Positions 63,156-64,000 of a DNA stretch of 64,000 nt are shown piece after piece. How positions within the stretch are numbered: position 1 is the first letter of the stretch; each line of letters starts with the position of its first letter. The DNA comes from G965207335 sp965207335 (GTDB lineage: Bacteria; Pseudomonadota; Gammaproteobacteria; PS1; Pseudothioglobaceae), in NCBI GenBank assembly GCA_965207335.1, contig OZ242267.1, forward strand, positions 1,860,001 to 1,924,000, in the 5' to 3' direction. The notes beneath the pieces were generated by a model, which saw only the letters and a list, made by a program, of their open reading frames with translations, was not told where the DNA came from and searched no databases. Both the position numbers and the translations under genes were made by a program.

Positions 63156-64000
63156 TGCGTTTTAATCAAATAAATTTGCAAAATTATGGACACTTTCAAG
63201 ACCATAAGATAAGTTTTGCTAAAAAGGAGTTAGACTTTCATTTTATCTACGGCAACAACGAGGCTGGTAAAACAACAACACTCTCTGCTTTATTGGATTT
63301 TATGTTTGGTGTCCCAGGGCGTTCGCTTTATAAGTTTAATAGCAACGAAGATCTGCGTATTACGGCTGATATAGAAGATAACGACGGCAAATCAATAACA
63401 TTTATCCGCCGTGCTGGGCGTAAAAATACATTATTGGACTCCAATGGTAACAGTGTCTATGAAAATCAATTATCTACCCAATTAGATAATATTTCTCGCG
63501 GGACTTATGAGCGACTTTATGGGCTTGACCATAAGCGCTTGCAATTAGGTGGTCAGGAATTATTAAACAGTCAAGGTAGCCTTGGGGATATATTATTTGT
63601 AGCACAAACGGGGCTGGAAGGTCTGTCTAGAAAACGCAAGGATTTAGACAAGGAGGCCGATGAACTTTGGAAGCAAGGAAGTCGTAGTCAAAAGTATCAT
63701 GAATTTGAAAAAAAATTCAAAGACAATGAAAAAAAAGTAAGAGAAAATAGCGTTAGTGCTAATAAATGGAAAACAATAAATAATGACTTAAGAAGTGCTA
63801 ATGAGAGCTTAAAGGAATGTCAAGAAAAATTAAAGACTAAAAGAGCAGAACAATCAAAATTAGAACAAATTTGCAATATTCGTCCCCTTTTACGACAAAA
63901 AAATGACCTAGAATTAAAATTAAAAGAATTAAAAGATGTCAAAAACTTTGCTGAAAATAGCGAAGACATAGCCCGTAAGGCAGAGCAAAAAATCAATAAA
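63155..64000 (+). CDS. SbcC/Rad50-like ATPase (YhaN-like), 5' part
   Basis: An open frame from the ATG at 63155 runs off the window (282 codons). It starts MRFNQINLQNYGHFQDHKIS, with Walker A YGNNEAGKTTT (about 32-42), the Q-loop-like TYERLYGLDHKRLQLGG, and then a Lys/Glu-rich coiled coil that continues to the end. This is the layout of YhaN-type SMC-like ATPases. Translationally coupled to the nuclease gene. Confidence 0.87.
   Translation, partial: MRFNQINLQNYGHFQDHKISFAKKELDFHFIYGNNEAGKTTTLSALLDFMFGVPGRSLYKFNSNEDLRITADIEDNDGKSITFIRRAGRKNTLLDSNGNSVYENQLSTQLDNISRGTYERLYGLDHKRLQLGGQELLNSQGSLGDILFVAQTGLEGLSRKRKDLDKEADELWKQGSRSQKYHEFEKKFKDNEKKVRENSVSANKWKTINNDLRSANESLKECQEKLKTKRAEQSKLEQICNIRPLLRQKNDLELKLKELKDVKNFAENSEDIARKAEQKINK

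Overview
The window is an AT-rich bacterial chromosome segment. Gene content and order (cmk-rpsA-ihfB, tolQRA, pcnB, queF, Mpl, ppsA beside its regulator ppsR, class II CCA enzyme) point to a gammaproteobacterium. The rubrerythrin / Fe-S oxidoreductase / DUF3501 operon, TauE-SafE exporter, DUF302 protein, DUF1566 proteins and many short repeats fit a sulfur-oxidising SUP05/Thioglobus-like lineage, possibly a symbiont. That placement is inference; no rRNA lies in the window.

Layout. 1-6.4 kb: partial AAA ATPase, dsbC, pepA (its stop codon lies in a MITE), DUF302 protein, moaA-moaD, mpl. 6.6-11.0 kb: a fibronectin-III-repeat lipoprotein gene broken by three frameshifts, then a second DUF1566 protein. 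11.0-12.5 kb: msrB and cca. 13.0-17.4 kb: a two-gene accessory cassette (NERD-nuclease/SF1 helicase plus TPR/cold-shock-domain protein). 17.6-27.9 kb: ppsA-ppsR, rubrerythrin operon, exporter, GFA protein, a thioredoxin/TolC-like/adaptor operon and a rhodanese.

28.0-36.0 kb is a rearranged accessory island. It holds a chimeric pseG-hepT scar, an AAA ATPase, pseG, a DUF262 + DUF3696 + unknown trio, an MNT/HEPN toxin-antitoxin pair, a sugar formyltransferase and a decayed ruvX. 36.2-42.7 kb is housekeeping: cmk, rpsA, ihfB, tRNA-Lys(UUU), trxA, rho and a DEAD-box helicase. 42.9-44.8 kb carries two paralogous NHLP-like precursor peptides with Gly/Ser/Thr/Ala/Val-rich cores next to a membrane-anchored retropepsin-like protease. 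I rate this the most novel candidate system. 45-59.7 kb: outer-membrane protein, cation efflux, ruvC, thioredoxin, a TIR/TSD-bounded 769-bp element without genes, glyS, orphan MbcA/ParS-like protein, tolA-R-Q, ispA-xseB, pcnB-queF, lptF. 59.7-61.8 kb is a dense mosaic of hairpin repeats with one tiny ORF. The window ends in an SbcD-like nuclease / YhaN-like ATPase operon.

Two cross-cutting signals are worth noting. One MITE family (GAGACCTTTGCATAA ends; 58, 107 and about 163 bp classes) recurs at five full copies plus remnants. Several genes have a -10 box exactly 6 nt before the ATG, as expected for leaderless transcripts.
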